The notes beneath the pieces were generated by a model. That model was not told the origin of the DNA and searched no databases. It worked only from the letters and a program-made list of their open reading frames with translations. From contig NC_057322.1 of the NCBI RefSeq assembly GCF_000687475.1, forward strand, positions 868,001-932,000: 64,000 nucleotides of DNA. Direction: 5' to 3'. A program made the position numbers and the translations under genes. Below are positions 44,428 to 56,543 of the stretch, one piece after another. Origin of the DNA: Ustilaginoidea virens (Eukaryota; Ascomycota; Sordariomycetes; Hypocreales; Clavicipitaceae). The first letter of the stretch is position 1, and every line of letters starts with the position of its first letter.

Positions 44428-47400
44428 ATGACATCATCGGCACCCAAGCCAAAGGCCCTGGCTGAGCTTCGGACTGAGTCTCAAGAGTCTAGCCGCGGAC
44501 CATCCCCTCAACCCACCCACTTCAGTGTCCCGTATTCAACGCAAACCAATGGCAATGGAAACAGAATTCTCCGTTCTGCCACTGTCGGTTATGTGGCTCC
44601 CGAGTTCGCGGGGAAGACGGAGCAGATGGCTTCTGTCAAGCACATCCTACAACAGGCTGGCTATATTCCCGACCCGCTGATCGACGACCAGATTAAGTGG
44701 TTCTACGAGCAGCTGGGCATCGACGACGTATACTTCCGTATCGAGTCACCCGAGGCCATTGCCAACCATGTCAGCTCCCTCTACGCTGCCAAGGTCGCTG
44801 CTTATTCCAGAGAAGACAAGAAGGAAGAAATCCGCCTGGACATGGAGGCGCACGACCACGCCATCTACATTGACACAAGCGAGCCTGGCGAAAGCAACGT
44901 CAGCGGGCCCAGATACGAGTCCCGCCTTGAGGCCAAGTACCTGGATCACCAGGGCAAGACAAAGTACCGAGTTGAAACTTTCCGCTCCCCCGCCGTCATC
45001 GGCGCCAGCCCGTCGTCCAAGGCTACTCTTCGATGCTACTTTGTCTACCAGTGCCAGTACGCTCAGTCTCCTGAGCAGACTGATCCCAAGGAGACCAACA
45101 TTGAACGCATCTCGGATGTGGGTTTCTGGCAAAAGGCCACGGACAACACCAAGCAGATCTACCAGGAAATCATTGAGCTTGCTGTCAACCGTACCGGGCC
45201 CGTCATTGAGGTTTTCGACATCGAGGACGTCGCCGAGAAGCGATTGGTAGTTGCGTTTCGCACCCGAACAGCCCGCGGCATGTTCTCCGCCCTCAGCGAT
45301 CTGTACCACTACTACGGAGTTACTAGCTCCAGGAAATACGTTGAACAGTTCTCCAACGGCATTACCGTCATGAGTATCTACCTCAGGCCCGCCTCCCACG
45401 ACGACGGCTTCTTCCCCCCTCTCGACGAGTCCATCCACCAAATCACCAAGGAGATTTCCCTCCTGTACTGCTTGCCTCAGAACAAGTTCCACAACCTCTT
45501 CGCCGTCGGCTCGCTGAGTCTTCAGGAAGCCGTGTATGCCCACTCGGCCTGGGTCTTTGTCCAGCACTTCCTGAATCGCCTGGGTCCCGAGTACGCTTCC
45601 TTGTCGGAAGTGCTCGACGCCAATGATCCCGCCCAGGCTGCCCTGCTGTCCAAGTTGAAGCGCCGCCTCCGAACAGAGACCTTCACGCCCGACTACATCC
45701 TCGAGATCATCCAGACTTATCCCGAGCTTGTGAGACTTTTGTACGCGTCCTTTGCCAATGTGCACCTCTGTGCCAAGAATGAGCAGGTGGCCGTCACCCC
45801 GGCTGTTTCTGTCCTCAGTGACGAGAAGCTCAAGGAAAAGATCTCCAAGACTGTTGCGAATGAGCATGACGAGATGGTCATGACTGCCTTTCGCGTCTTC
45901 AACAACGCCATCCTCAAGACCAACTACTTCACCCCCACAAAGGTCGCTTTGAGCTTCCGTCTTGACCCGGCCTTTTTGCCCGAGGTGGAATATCCCCGCC
46001 GGCTCTACGGAATGTTCCTCGTCATTGGTGCCGAGTCCAGAGGTTTCCATCTCCGCTTCCGAGACATTTCCCGTGGCGGTATTCGCATCGTCAAGTCGAG
46101 AAGCAAAGAGGCCTACGGCATCAATGCCCGCAACCTCTTTGACGAGAATTACGGCCTCGCCAGCACGCAGCAGCGAAAGAACAAGGACATCCCCGAAGGC
46201 GGCTCCAAGGGCGTCATCCTCCTGGATCCCAAAATGCAAGACCGGGCTCAGGAGGCGTTTGAAAAGTACATTGACAGCATTCTCGATCTTTTGCTGCCAG
46301 CGCAGACACCTGGAATCAAGGACAAGCTCGTGGACCTGTACGGCAAGGAGGAGATCCTCTTCATGGGTCCCGACGAGAACACGGCCGACCTTGTGGACTG
46401 GGCCACCGAGCATGCCAGAGCTCGAGGCGCGCCGTGGTGGAAGTCGTTCTTCACCGGCAAGTCCCAGAAGCTCGGCGGCATCCCCCACGACAAGTACGGC
46501 ATGACCACGCTCTCTGTACGCGAGTACGTCAAGGGTATCTACAGAAAGCTCGAGCTGGATCCCTCCACCGTCCGCAAGATGCAGACTGGCGGCCCGGACG
46601 GAGATCTCGGCAGCAATGAGATCCTGCTGGGCAACGAGAAGTGGACCGCCATTGTCGACGGTTCCGGTGTTCTCGCAGACCCCAACGGGCTGGACAGGGC
46701 CGAGCTGCTGAGACTGGCCAAGAAGCGTGCCATGATCAGCGAGTACGACATGAGCAAGGTGTCCAAGGACGGATATCGGGTTCTTTGCGAGGACGCCAAT
46801 GTGACCTTGCCTACTGGAGAGGTGGTCACCAACGGCACTTCTTTCCGCAACACCTATCATCTACGCGACACTGGCATGACGGATGCCTTTGTGCCCTGCG
46901 GTGGCCGACCCGAGTCCATCGACCTGATTTCCGTCAATAGACTCATCAAAGACGGCAGGACGACCATCCCTTACATTGTGGAAGGCGCCAACCTATTCAT
47001 CACTCAGGACGCCAAGCTGCGACTCGAGGCTGCCGGTTGCGTCCTTTACAAAGATGCCTCGGCAAACAAGGGTGGCGTTACTTCTTCTTCGCTCGAGGTT
47101 CTCGCCTCGCTGTCCTTTGACGATGCGGGCTTCGTCGAGAACATGTGTGTCGATGCGCAGACTGGCCAACCGCCCCGGTTCTACAACGAGTACGTGCGCG
47201 AGGTTCAAGCCAAGATTTGCGAGAATGCGCGACTGGAGTTTGAGGCCATCTGGCGCGAGCATGAGGAGACGGGGGTTCCTCGCTCCATCCTCTCCGACAA
47301 GCTGTCAAACGCCATTACGACTCTGGACGAAGAGCTGCAGCATTCGGATCTATGGAGCAACGAGAAGATTCGCCAGGGTGTTCTCAAGGATGCTTTGCCC

Positions 47401-47726
47401 AACCTGCTGCTCCAGAAGATTGGCCTCGACACCATCATCTCTCGCGTGCCCGACACCTACCTGCGAGCTATCTTTGGCAGCTACCTTGCCAGCCGATTCG
47501 TCTACGAATTCGGAAGCGAGCCCAGCCAGTTTGCTTTCTTTGATTTGTAAGTATCCCAGAGCCTTTTTCCTTTTTTCTTTTTCTTTTCCTTTTCCCAGAC
47601 TAGCTTGATCTTATGCTAACATGTCCAAAAAAAAAAAGCATGACGAAGCGCATGGCTCAAATGACTGGCCACCCTGACGGTGCCGAACAAGTCAGACGCA
47701 TGTCGATTAGCATGAATTCTTTCTAG
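44428..47726 (+). CDS. gdh2: NAD-specific glutamate dehydrogenase (GDH2)
   Basis: Two exons, 44428-47546 and 47639-47726, encode 1068 aa. The 92-nt intron (GTAAGT, CTAAC branch, AAAAG acceptor) joins FFD to FMTKRMAQM. The enzyme oxidatively deaminates glutamate to 2-oxoglutarate and ammonium with NAD. The large regulatory N-terminal region precedes the catalytic core: RDISRGGIRIVKSRS near residue 548, PEGGSKGVILLDPK near 590, MGPDENTADLVDWA near 646 and GGPDGDLGSNEILLGNEKW near 720, then the nucleotide-binding region with YIVEGANLFIT. The length matches the large fungal NAD-GDH class (about 1050 aa) and not the 450-aa NADP enzyme. The start is the ATG in CGACAACATG. The frame is open upstream to another ATG at 44125, so a longer form is possible. 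Confidence 0.95.
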
Positions 47727-50371
47727 CTGCTGCAATTTGTTTTGGCCTTTTTTTTTTTTTTTTTTTTTTTTTTGATTCTCTTTCGTTTGCAGAAAAAAAA
47801 AGGCATTTGCAGTCAAAGAGTACATAAAGACGAAGAGTTCCGTGTGTTGTGGGACGTTTGACGGAAAATTTGAGACGTCACAAGGCTTGAGTGGATTTGG
47901 AGGGTTTGTAGCATCAGGCAGGTATCATTGCTCCGTTTCATGTTTCTGGTTTGAGAATTGCGCGCTTGTTGAATACTGAAAATATGGGATCGCATATAGC
48001 TGGGGTGTCGCCAGCGGACTCGAGGCGGAAGTTGACCAAAAAAAAAAGAAGAAAAAAAGAAAGAAACAAGAAACCGAGACTCGGTGATCCGAAGAGGGCG
48101 ATTTCTTGGTAGCATTGAAAAGACTCCAGAGTGCCTCGTTGGCATTTTCAAAACTCGGCACGTTGTACACACTTAATATAATACACTTTACGGATTGAGC
48201 TTACAAGCTTTGCGGCCAGGGCACTTTTCGATGCGTGACCGAGAAGCATGAAGATGACATGGCTGGTGGAAGAAATGCGTATACGGAGTAGTTGGTTGTA
48301 TGTATGATGGATGCGGCGACAGCGGGTTGACTCGCCGCAGGGGACTCCGGTCGGGGTGCGGCCATTGGACACGAACGAAATGTCAATGGTTCTCGACGGA
48401 AGAAACATGCCTGGGTTTTCGTGGAACGACCTGAAACGATGCGTACTGTACATCCAAGTCTGGCACACGTGGCACCGCGCAGTGCGCCTGCGCCGCCTGC
48501 GCCAACAGCACTAGGCACCTGGCCGTACTGGTTACGAAGTCAAGTCGCCTGCAGGAAGGACGGGAACCGATTGACCCCAGCTACATACCTACTTACATGT
48601 GCTGTCTGGTAGCTCGCTGAGCGGCCGGCACTACCTACGGGAAGATGCCCAGGCGCCTGGCAGCACGGACGCATTGAACCCACCAGACCAGACCTCGACG
48701 ACAGGAGCTCCGATCCGTGGACGGTGGACCCGTCCAAGTTCGCAAGCGTCTGGTCTGGGCTGGGCTGGTTCTTGTACGTTGGACCAGACCTGACCTGCTT
48801 GTTTCACCTTTGGGAGTACGGAGTACGCGAGAGGAGGAGGCTGGGCACTTCCGCTTCCCACGCACGGCACGCGCGCGCCACTGCTTTGCCATTTGCCATT
48901 TGCCATTTGCCATTCGCCATTCGTCATTCGGCATTCGGCATTCGGCGGCATTCGTCATCGTCTTTTGCGGCCGTCTGCTGCCACTGCTTCCCCCAGTGCC
49001 TCCTGGGACTCGGAGCAAGCAGGTGCGCGGTTTGCCCTTGCATATCCATGCATTCGATTTTATGCTTCCTCGCCCAAAGGATGGATGGATGGCTGTTCAT
49101 ATGTAGGCCTGCGAGCCGCTTGCAGGGTGGCCATGTCGGCCACGAGTTGTTGGCCCCCTCGGCCGCCTAGTCTCCCTGGGGGCTGTAAAGCACGACTGGG
49201 CCAATGGTGCCCTAGGCCTTGTCCCCCGCGCCCCCTTCCATCCTAGACGTTTGTTTGCACTGTGGGGGGGGGGGGGGGAGGGGATCCATTTGAAACCCTT
49301 GTCAACAGGTGGCAAGTCGAGCCAATCCTGCCTGTCAATTCCCCCTTTCTGTGTGGGTGTGTGTGTGTGTGTGTGTCAGTCTGGCTTTTTTTTTTTTTTT
49401 CCCTCTCGCGCTTTGGGTGACGGGCGGTAGGTTAGGTATGGTATGGTTATGGTATGTCTTTAGAGGCGAATTGACAGTTTTTGTTTCTCCCCCACATCAT
49501 CGTCCCTACACAGTAGCTACTGTGCGGAAATCTCCGGCACAGCCTCCTGGCTCCCAAGGGCCAGTTAGCCAGTACCAGGGAACTCGCGACGTAACACTTC
49601 AATTTATCTTTTTTTTCTTGAAAAATAAGAGGCGGTCCCATGCCTTTCTAGATTGGGTTCCGTTGGAAACAATTGATGACGCCCCAGAACAGTAATGGCC
49701 TGATTAACCTGGCCAACAGCAGCTGCTGACAGGCACCGTCCCATCTGCCAACTCAACAGTCCTAATTGAGCCATCCGGCCATAAATCTGCGTACAGAGTA
49801 CTCCGTCCAGCCAAGTCCTCATCCTCCGCATCACGTGCGGCTACTAGCTCCGTTCTGGGGGGAGCGCCCCCCCCCCTAAAATAGTAGGCAGAAAAAGGCA
49901 CTGCAAAAATCGAGAACAGAAATACATAGGCCCTGCTACTACATACTAATAAACTTCGTCAAACCTTACGCAACGGGGATCCGACGACCAGGGCAACCAG
50001 CTTTCGTCCCCTCTCTTTGTCAGCCGCTGCCCGCGCCAAATCTCGTTTGCAATAACTTGCGACCTGGCCCCCTGGCAAACCACCGGGGTTTGGGGTGTTC
50101 CCATTGAGCCGTCGACGCTACTCCGTACATACCAACTAACTACCCAAGTCTTAGAATGCCCACCAGCTCGGACGGACCCATCGAGCCATCATCTAACTAA
50201 ACGTGGATCGACCCAGAAAATAAAAAACCGCGGTTGGATGACAAGCTGACTTTGTCCTGCGTCTCTGCCCTCGATATCCCCGCTCGAGAAGCCACGGGCA
50301 TCTTGGGGAACTTCCGCAAATCCTACACCGGAACTGCACGCCACATCCCTGATCACGGTCTCACAGTCGCC
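47727..50371. other. Intergenic region between gdh2 and the SH3 polarity gene
   Basis: About 2.6 kb. It starts with a T25 run at 47749-47773. It contains three TACGGAGTA or TACTCCGT motifs (48282-48290, 48817-48825, 49799-49806) and one more at 50119-50127. It also holds a heptamer array at 48888-48943, a G run at 49264-49277 and a GT run near 49355-49375. No coding frame is convincing. Confidence 0.5.
48888..48943. repeat. Array of eight heptamers (GCCATTT evolving to GGCATTC)
   Basis: Eight consecutive 7-bp units: GCCATTT three times, GCCATTC twice, GTCATTC once and GGCATTC twice, followed by GGCGGCATTC. Substitutions are ordered along the array, which fits replication-slippage growth. Intergenic. 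Confidence 0.95.
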
Positions 50372-53300
50372 ATGACGAGGCCGTCCATGATCCGTGCTGG
50401 TACGTCGTCGACCGCAGATCTCTTTCGTCTGCCTGGCTCCAATAACCATTGCACACACCTTTCCTCCGCTTCTTTTCTACCCAGCGCGTCTCTCTCTCCT
50501 TGGGTCGGTTTGCTTGCCCCCTTGCGTCCATGACCCTCTGGGCCGCTCTGCTGTCCGGTTCGGGGCTCCTCTTCCCTTGGCAGGTTTTGAGCATCAAGCT
50601 CGTCTCGCGTTGCGTCCGAGGGTCGGTGGACGTGTTTGCTTCCAGCCACCGCCCGGGTTCTCGCCAAACCCAAACCCAGCTCGAGTCTTGTTTTCCCACG
50701 CATCATCCTTGCTCTCTTTTTTGGTGCTTCGCAATCGGGTTTTTGATGTCTCTCCATCGCTAATCAGCAATCTCTCTCGTCACCCACTCACTGTGCAGAC
50801 ACGGTCGACCTGCAGGACCCTCTTGCGCCGTCGGCAAAAGATCATTCCAACCATACGCATCATCATCCGGAGACAGTACCGAGCGCCCAAGCATCGTCCA
50901 TTGCTCCCCATCAAGCCGAAACCCTTCGCGAAGTTGCCCAGGAAACTGCAGAAGCCGAGGCTAAAACTCCACGGGTGTCTTGGTCGGTCGCCAAGGCCAA
51001 CTACGTCTCCGATCCTCATCACCAACACTCCGACGAGCGCGCGGTTTCCTCGAGCAATAACCCCACTGCTGGGCACGATTCGCGGACCAAAATGTACAAT
51101 CACGAGCAAGAAGAGGAGGCTCTGGCGGTGACGCAGAGTGGCGGCGCATCCTCAATGGAGGAGGATGATGTCGACGGCGAGAGCGAAAGCGAATTGGAGG
51201 ACGATTTAATGGACAAGATTTCCAGTTCTCCCTCTATTGAAGATGGTGCGTTAAACCCTCGCACGCCCGTGGCCTGGCCGCGGCGCGAGTCCTCCCTCAC
51301 GTCACCTCAACCAAACAAAGCTGCCACAGAGCTCCCTGGATCCGATTGCAAAGAAACGAGCTGGTGCAGTTCCGAACGAACTCTTGCGGTTCGAGAAACG
51401 GGCGTTTCAGCCTGTGACGGAAAACCACCCGTTGCTGAGTGGCGACCTTGGCTCGATGCTCGACAACACGCGCGGTGGCAACGCTCTAGTGAACGTGAAA
51501 GCTGCCGCGAAGACGATGACGAGGACCTGAGCAACCAGGGATTGCTCCAAAACCGTCTCTGTTCGACGAGTGTCTTTCATCCATGGACAGCCAGCAGGGC
51601 GTGTGTATTCAAGGATTAGCACCCCTTGACCGACGGCGCTCAGTTTGCTTGGTCCGAGAGCGATTTCCCTCGTCGAGACTTTCAGCTCAATCACATTCCA
51701 GCATTCTTCTCTCGCAACTGCTCTCGCGGCTCTGCATCATCCTTGGTCGCGCCCGTGGCCGCTGCTGAAAGGAGAGAAGCTGTCAATGAGGATGTGAACC
51801 CCAATGCTTCAATGCCAGAAGACGACGATATGACACATGCCTCTTGTAGTGACGATGGATACTTACTTCAACCAGAGGACATTGATTTCCAATTTGTTTA
51901 CGCGCTTCATACGTTTGTGGCCACTGTAGAAGGCCAGGCCAATGCTACCAAAGGCGACACCATGGTTCTGCTAGATGACAGTAACAGTTACTGGTGGCTT
52001 GTGCGAGTAGTCAAGGATTCTAGTATTGGTGAGCCTGTACCCCCAAGCACCTTTGGTAGACCTCAGCTTCTTACGATACCATATTGGCAGGCTACCTTCC
52101 AGCCGAACATATCGAAACGCCAACCGAACGATTAGCGAGATTGAATAAGCATAGAAATATCGATGTATGTGTTCATCTCTTGACTTGAAATAGAAAGAAA
52201 ACCGAAGAAAAAAAAAAAACCTCCGATGTGATGCTGACATGTCCATCTAGCTATCAGCAACCATGCTCGGTGATCAAGCCCAAAAGCAGAAAAACTCGTT
52301 CAAATCTATCCGAAGGAGGCGGAAAAATGTAACATTCGCAGAGCCTACCTATGTCGATTACTCCGACTTTGACTACTCAACAGACGATGAGGACGACATT
52401 GAAGAGTTGTTTGGGACGCGGCCGAATAGCCTGCAGCGCAAGGAGCGACAACAGCGACGAGAGTCACGGGAGCAAGAGCAGCACGCTTCGAAGCAGAATG
52501 GCCTCGATGACTCGATTGCCGACGACACAGTAAAGGTGGAGCCGCTCAAGACTCGGACGAGAAAAGGAGCCGCGGCCCAGGCTGCCAACAAGTTACAAGC
52601 CGAAGACGATGTTGGGAGTAGCGAGGATTCCGTGGAGGAGAAGCCCGAGGGCCCCAGCAGATCAAGGAACGGAACTGTTAGAAACACGGACTCCTTCTTC
52701 AAGGACGACAGTGTTGAAACCAAAAAGATCACCCTCACGCCCAACCTACTCCGCGATGACAATACCCCAAGACCATCTAGCGACTCCATTACCAGAGAAG
52801 CCAGGTCCGGATCAAGTTTGGAAAAGATTGATCGGGAACTGATCACTGACAAGGAGAAGAAGAAGCTCAAGGAAAAAGACAGAAAAGATAAGGACAAGAA
52901 GTCTGGCGGTCTTCGAGGTTTCTTCTCACGAAAAGACAGGAAAAAATTGTCGGAAGATGATGACGAGTCTTTTGGGAAGAGATCCATGGACATGATGTCG
53001 GACTCTCGCGACAGTGATGATCGCTCTGTTGAAGATCAACTCTCCCCCGAGAGGCTTGGCACCGCTCAAAGACAATCATCCAAGCTGCAGAAAGCCGCAC
53101 CGCACAACAGGACGGCCCCTGCCGGCAACGGGCAGAAGCCGCTTGAACTATCGTCATACCTTGCCGAGGGCCGGACGAACGACGTCTCCAGCGTTCCACC
53201 GGCCTCGATGCGAATAGTCGATCCCGAGACGAACGAGCCGCAAGACGTGCCATCCAACCAGCCAGCAAATCGCGATGCCGAAAGAGAGCCGACCTTGTCA

Positions 53301-54112
53301 ACAAACGCTCAAAGGGAAGAGACTCTGGCCGCATCCAAGCGCGCGGCCAGCCGGGGTGCAAGCAGCACCGGAACAGACACCAAGGCACAGAAACCCGCCC
53401 GAGCTCAGACCCGCCTAGAACTCGATTCCTCCGATAGTTCTGGAGATGATGAGCCTCGCACGCAACGACCACCAGCCGCTACGCCCACCCCGCCCGCGGG
53501 AGCAGAACAACGCAGCCGGACAGATGGATCGTCAAGGTTGCCTGTGAACAATCGCCAAGTCGCCCATGCCGCCGCTGCAGCAAAGCCCGAGCAGCAACGG
53601 TCGCCTCGCGGCGATTCTTTGCCGCGGGGCCTGGGGGGCAGCGAACACCCGTCTCCCACGGGCGCCTCGAATCCTCCTGCTCTCGTGGCCGACTCTTCGT
53701 CCCCGGAAGACATCTCTCCAGAAGCGTCGCCGTCGCCAGATCCCATGTCGCCCATGGGCGACAGCGGGCGAGGGGGTAGCTCGGCGAGCACGGCGAAAGA
53801 GGCGTCGTGGGACGATGGCAAGTTGCTTGCCTTTTTTGACGAGAGCGACCACATCAGGGATCTTCTCGTGGTGGTGTATGACAAGACAAATGTCGAGCCT
53901 GCTGGGACTGACCACCCGGTCGTGGGTGGCCTTTTCCGAGAACAGAATGCCAAGCTGGCCGAGATTACGACGGTGAGTTTTGCCATTCTTCCCCATGCTG
54001 TGCTTGTCATTAAAAGGTACGACTGCTAATCAAACGAAACGCGCGGCAGCAACTGGATAACATGCTGGGAGACTGGCTTGCCAGAAAACAGCGTCTTCGC
54101 GGCACGATATGA
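50372..54112 (+). CDS. SH3-domain cell-polarity protein of the Bud14/Tea4 type, with an interrupted frame
   Basis: Proposed exons: 50372-50399, 50799-51604, 51644-52028, 52091-52164, 52251-53972 and 54050-54112 (1025 aa). The first exon gives MTRPSMIRA and joins through a 399-nt intron to DTVDLQDPLAPSAKD. The SH3 domain lies near residues 359-415 (FVYALHTFVATVEGQAN, KGDTMVLLDDSNSYWWLVRV, SSIG|YLPAEHIETP). After it come a basic motif (KSIRRRRKNVTFAEPTYVDY), a long charged region with FKDDSVETKKITLTPNLLRD and LRGFFSRKDRKK, and a conserved C-terminal module (LLAFFDESDHIRDLLVVVYD ... LDNMLGDWLARKQRLRGTI). Family knowledge: these proteins link microtubule ends or cortical sites to the type 1 phosphatase and formins. 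The frame carries a TAG at 51617-51619. I bridge it with a 39-nt intron (51605-51643), which is the least certain part of the model. Confidence 0.8.
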
Positions 54113-55221
54113 GCTCCAAGACGGCGGTTTGCTTCCGAGGTCCCAAGAAAGCGCCGTCATAGCCGGCAGCTGCAATCTGTTCGGCCCTTTGCGTGGTTTG
54201 CGTTGTTGCTGTTGTTTTGCGGGAATTCGCGAGATACCCTAGGTCGTCTTTGACGACTTGCGAGGGTTGTTTTCTCCTGTATATGTGTATATGTAAGAGG
54301 ACATTTTGAAGGCTTGCGGAAAAGGTGCATCATCTTGGCGCGAGTACGGCGTCAGGGTTGGCAAGTCAGCCAGGGTGATGCTTGCGATTATCTCACCATG
54401 CATTATGCTTCCTTCGGGATGGAGTACGCCTGGGCTCTTTTCTTTCTTTTTTGCCGCTTTTTTTTTTTGTCCCTTTTTTTTGTTTCCTCTTTCTCGGAAA
54501 GTCATGTCAACTTGACCTGATGGTGGTGATGGTGGCGATGCCTCAATTCCCGGGACTAGAACGGGCGACTTTTGTATTACCTTGTCCGCCTCCTGGGTTC
54601 GCCTTGGTACATGCGGTGACGGGATATCAAGAAATACTGTACGCATGTGGTGTGGGAGTTGTTGTACAATATACAAAATTCAGCGATTGACGGCTAATTC
54701 AGGTGCGTCAGGGTGTAGCTGGTGTCATGCCAAGGATTCGATGGTTTTCCCACGGTTCCCAAGGCAGGTCTCTGCTGCAGGATGGCAGCTCGGCATGGCT
54801 GTCGGGCATGAACGCCAAGCAGGGCCGATTCCGAACGAGTCAATTCTTGTGAGCCTGACTACGGTAGAAATAAATCCCGTCGAGAGCAGCTATTTGACGC
54901 CCCGTATAAACCGGGTTGGCTGCCGAAGAATGACCCTCCTTTTTCCCCGTCTCGGACGCCGCATGGACGCAAACCACAAATATCACAAACAGAGTCAGCT
55001 GCAAGGTTCTGTTCATTGCTCATTATCACGTGGTTTTCAAGGTAAACGCAAAGGGAAACAAGTTTGATATAGAATAACCACAATGGAACCCCGTTCCGAT
55101 GCAACCGTGTGAAAAGCAGCGGCCCCAGAACCGCGTTTGGCCCCCCCCCCCCCCCCCCCCCCCCCGAAAATACAACAAAAGCAACCCCTTTTTTTTTTTT
55201 TTTTTTTCATTTTTCGATCGG
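54113..55221. other. Intergenic region between convergent SH3 gene and eL32
   Basis: Shared 3' sequence of two convergent genes. T-rich tracts lie near 54461-54482. A C25 run (55141-55165) and a T19 run (55189-55207) lie just downstream of the eL32 stop. No gene is seen. Confidence 0.55.
55141..55207. repeat. C25 and T19 homopolymers downstream of eL32
   Basis: C25 at 55141-55165 and T19 at 55189-55207, separated by 23 bp. If transcribed from the minus strand they read as A- and G-homopolymers in the eL32 3' region. Run lengths in raw data should be treated with caution. Confidence 0.95.
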
Positions 55222-56024
55222 TCAGACCTCGGTGGTGACCTTGGCCTTGGCGTTTGTGACCTTTACTCCTAATTGTTTGGCGCGGGCAATGATGTCGATT
55301 CTCTTGCGGGACGACACGGCGCTGGCGATCCTGGGACATGTTAGCGTGGCTCGTCAAGGGGGCCCTCGCTGGGTGGAAGCGGGGAGGCAGGACGCACTCG
55401 GCGGCGTAGGTGCGGTTGTGCATCATGAGGAGCTCGACATCCTTGACGTTGTTGACGAGGAAGGACTTGTGGCCCGAGGGCATCATGTAGCGCGTCTTCT
55501 TGTTGGATCCGAACCCAATCTGTTTTTTTTCCTGTCAGCGCCCCTGCCCGCGGTCTTGACGCTCGGTCTTGACGCTTGGGGAGGATGGTCCCCGTCCCCC
55601 AACGTACCGAAGGCATGGCCACGGTTCCGCGGAATCGTCTTCGGACGCGGTTGTCAATGCCCTTGGGCTTGCGCCAGCTCGGGGCGAGGCACTTGAACCG
55701 GTCACTCTGGTGGCGGTTGAAGCGCGCAGTGCCTACATCCAGTCAATACGCTTGGGTTCTCCTCGCAAGATACCCATCCCCCCTTCTCCGCCCTCTTTGC
55801 TCGCGACGCTCTGCACGATTCGACGCCGTTGTGTTCCGGTGCTTGTGTTTCTCTCTCTCTCTCTCTCTCTCTCTTTCACCACCCGAGGTGACCATCGGCA
55901 AGAGTCCCAGCCGTGGCATGCATCGCGAGGGCGAGGGCGGACCGGGGGGTCTCTTCCGCGGGTGCCGTCTGGGATTTCACGTACGCTTCTTCACGATAGG
56001 AACGTGCTTCTTGGCGGACACCAT
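55222..56024 (-). CDS. rpl32: 60S ribosomal protein eL32
   Basis: Four exons on the minus strand, 56024-55985, 55732-55608, 55519-55398 and 55330-55222, encode 131 aa, the exact size expected for the family. The sequence runs [98 protein letters not shown] and ends KAKVTTEV. Three introns (252, 88 and 67 nt) are GT-AG and stay in phase, and intron density toward the 5' end is usual for fungal ribosomal protein genes. It is a structural protein of the large subunit near the 25S rRNA core. It is divergent from uS9, with 519 bp between the two start codons, so the genes probably share regulation. Confidence 0.97.
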
Positions 56025-56543
56025 CTTGATGGGGCGTTAGTGCAGGTTTTTATCCTCGCGTTGTGATCGGGTGTGGGAAAGAGCTTCGTCGGGGGTCCTT
56101 TTTTTTTTTTTGTGTGTGTGTGTGTGTGTGTGTTTCTTTCTATTTGATTTTGCACTCTTCGTACCTTGACGTCGGTTGCTTTTGCTGGACGGTTAGGTAA
56201 TGGCCCGGCGTGATGGGTTCGTTCGGGTTTTCCCTCGAGACGGAATTTTTTGGCGGATCGCCACAATTTGGGGGGGGTTAGGGCTGGGTCACGTGGGCCG
56301 CTGGTTTTGCACACCCACGCGAGGTAGGCATTGTACGGAGTTACTCCATACTATAGGTGGTGGGTTTCAAGGGGCGGTGGGCGTATGTACCCAGGTACCC
56401 AGGTCGACGTCCGTCCCGAGGGCACAAACCCTCGCTCCGAGGAAAAAAACCAAAGGCCGTGGCTGCCAACTCCGCATCACCGCGTCCCCGATTCCTCGCA
56501 ACGCTCGCTCATCTTGCACCAACCCTCGACAAGCCAAGGCATC
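56025..56543. promoter_or_regulatory. Shared divergent promoter of ribosomal protein genes eL32 and uS9
   Basis: The 519 bp between the two start codons contain AGCCCTAA on the minus strand (56278-56285), matching the Tbf1-type site ARCCCTAA. Three bases later comes GTCACGTG (56288-56295), matching the Cbf1-type E-box RTCACRTG. Paired Tbf1 and Cbf1 sites are known to mark ribosomal protein promoters in several ascomycetes outside the budding-yeast Rap1 lineage. A T11 run followed by a GT dinucleotide repeat lies at about 56099-56131, on the eL32 side. The site identity is by consensus match only. Confidence 0.65.

Noticed and set aside
44746..46860. 704-codon open frame on the minus strand inside gdh2
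   Set aside because: It is the antisense shadow of a strongly conserved gene and shows no family features.
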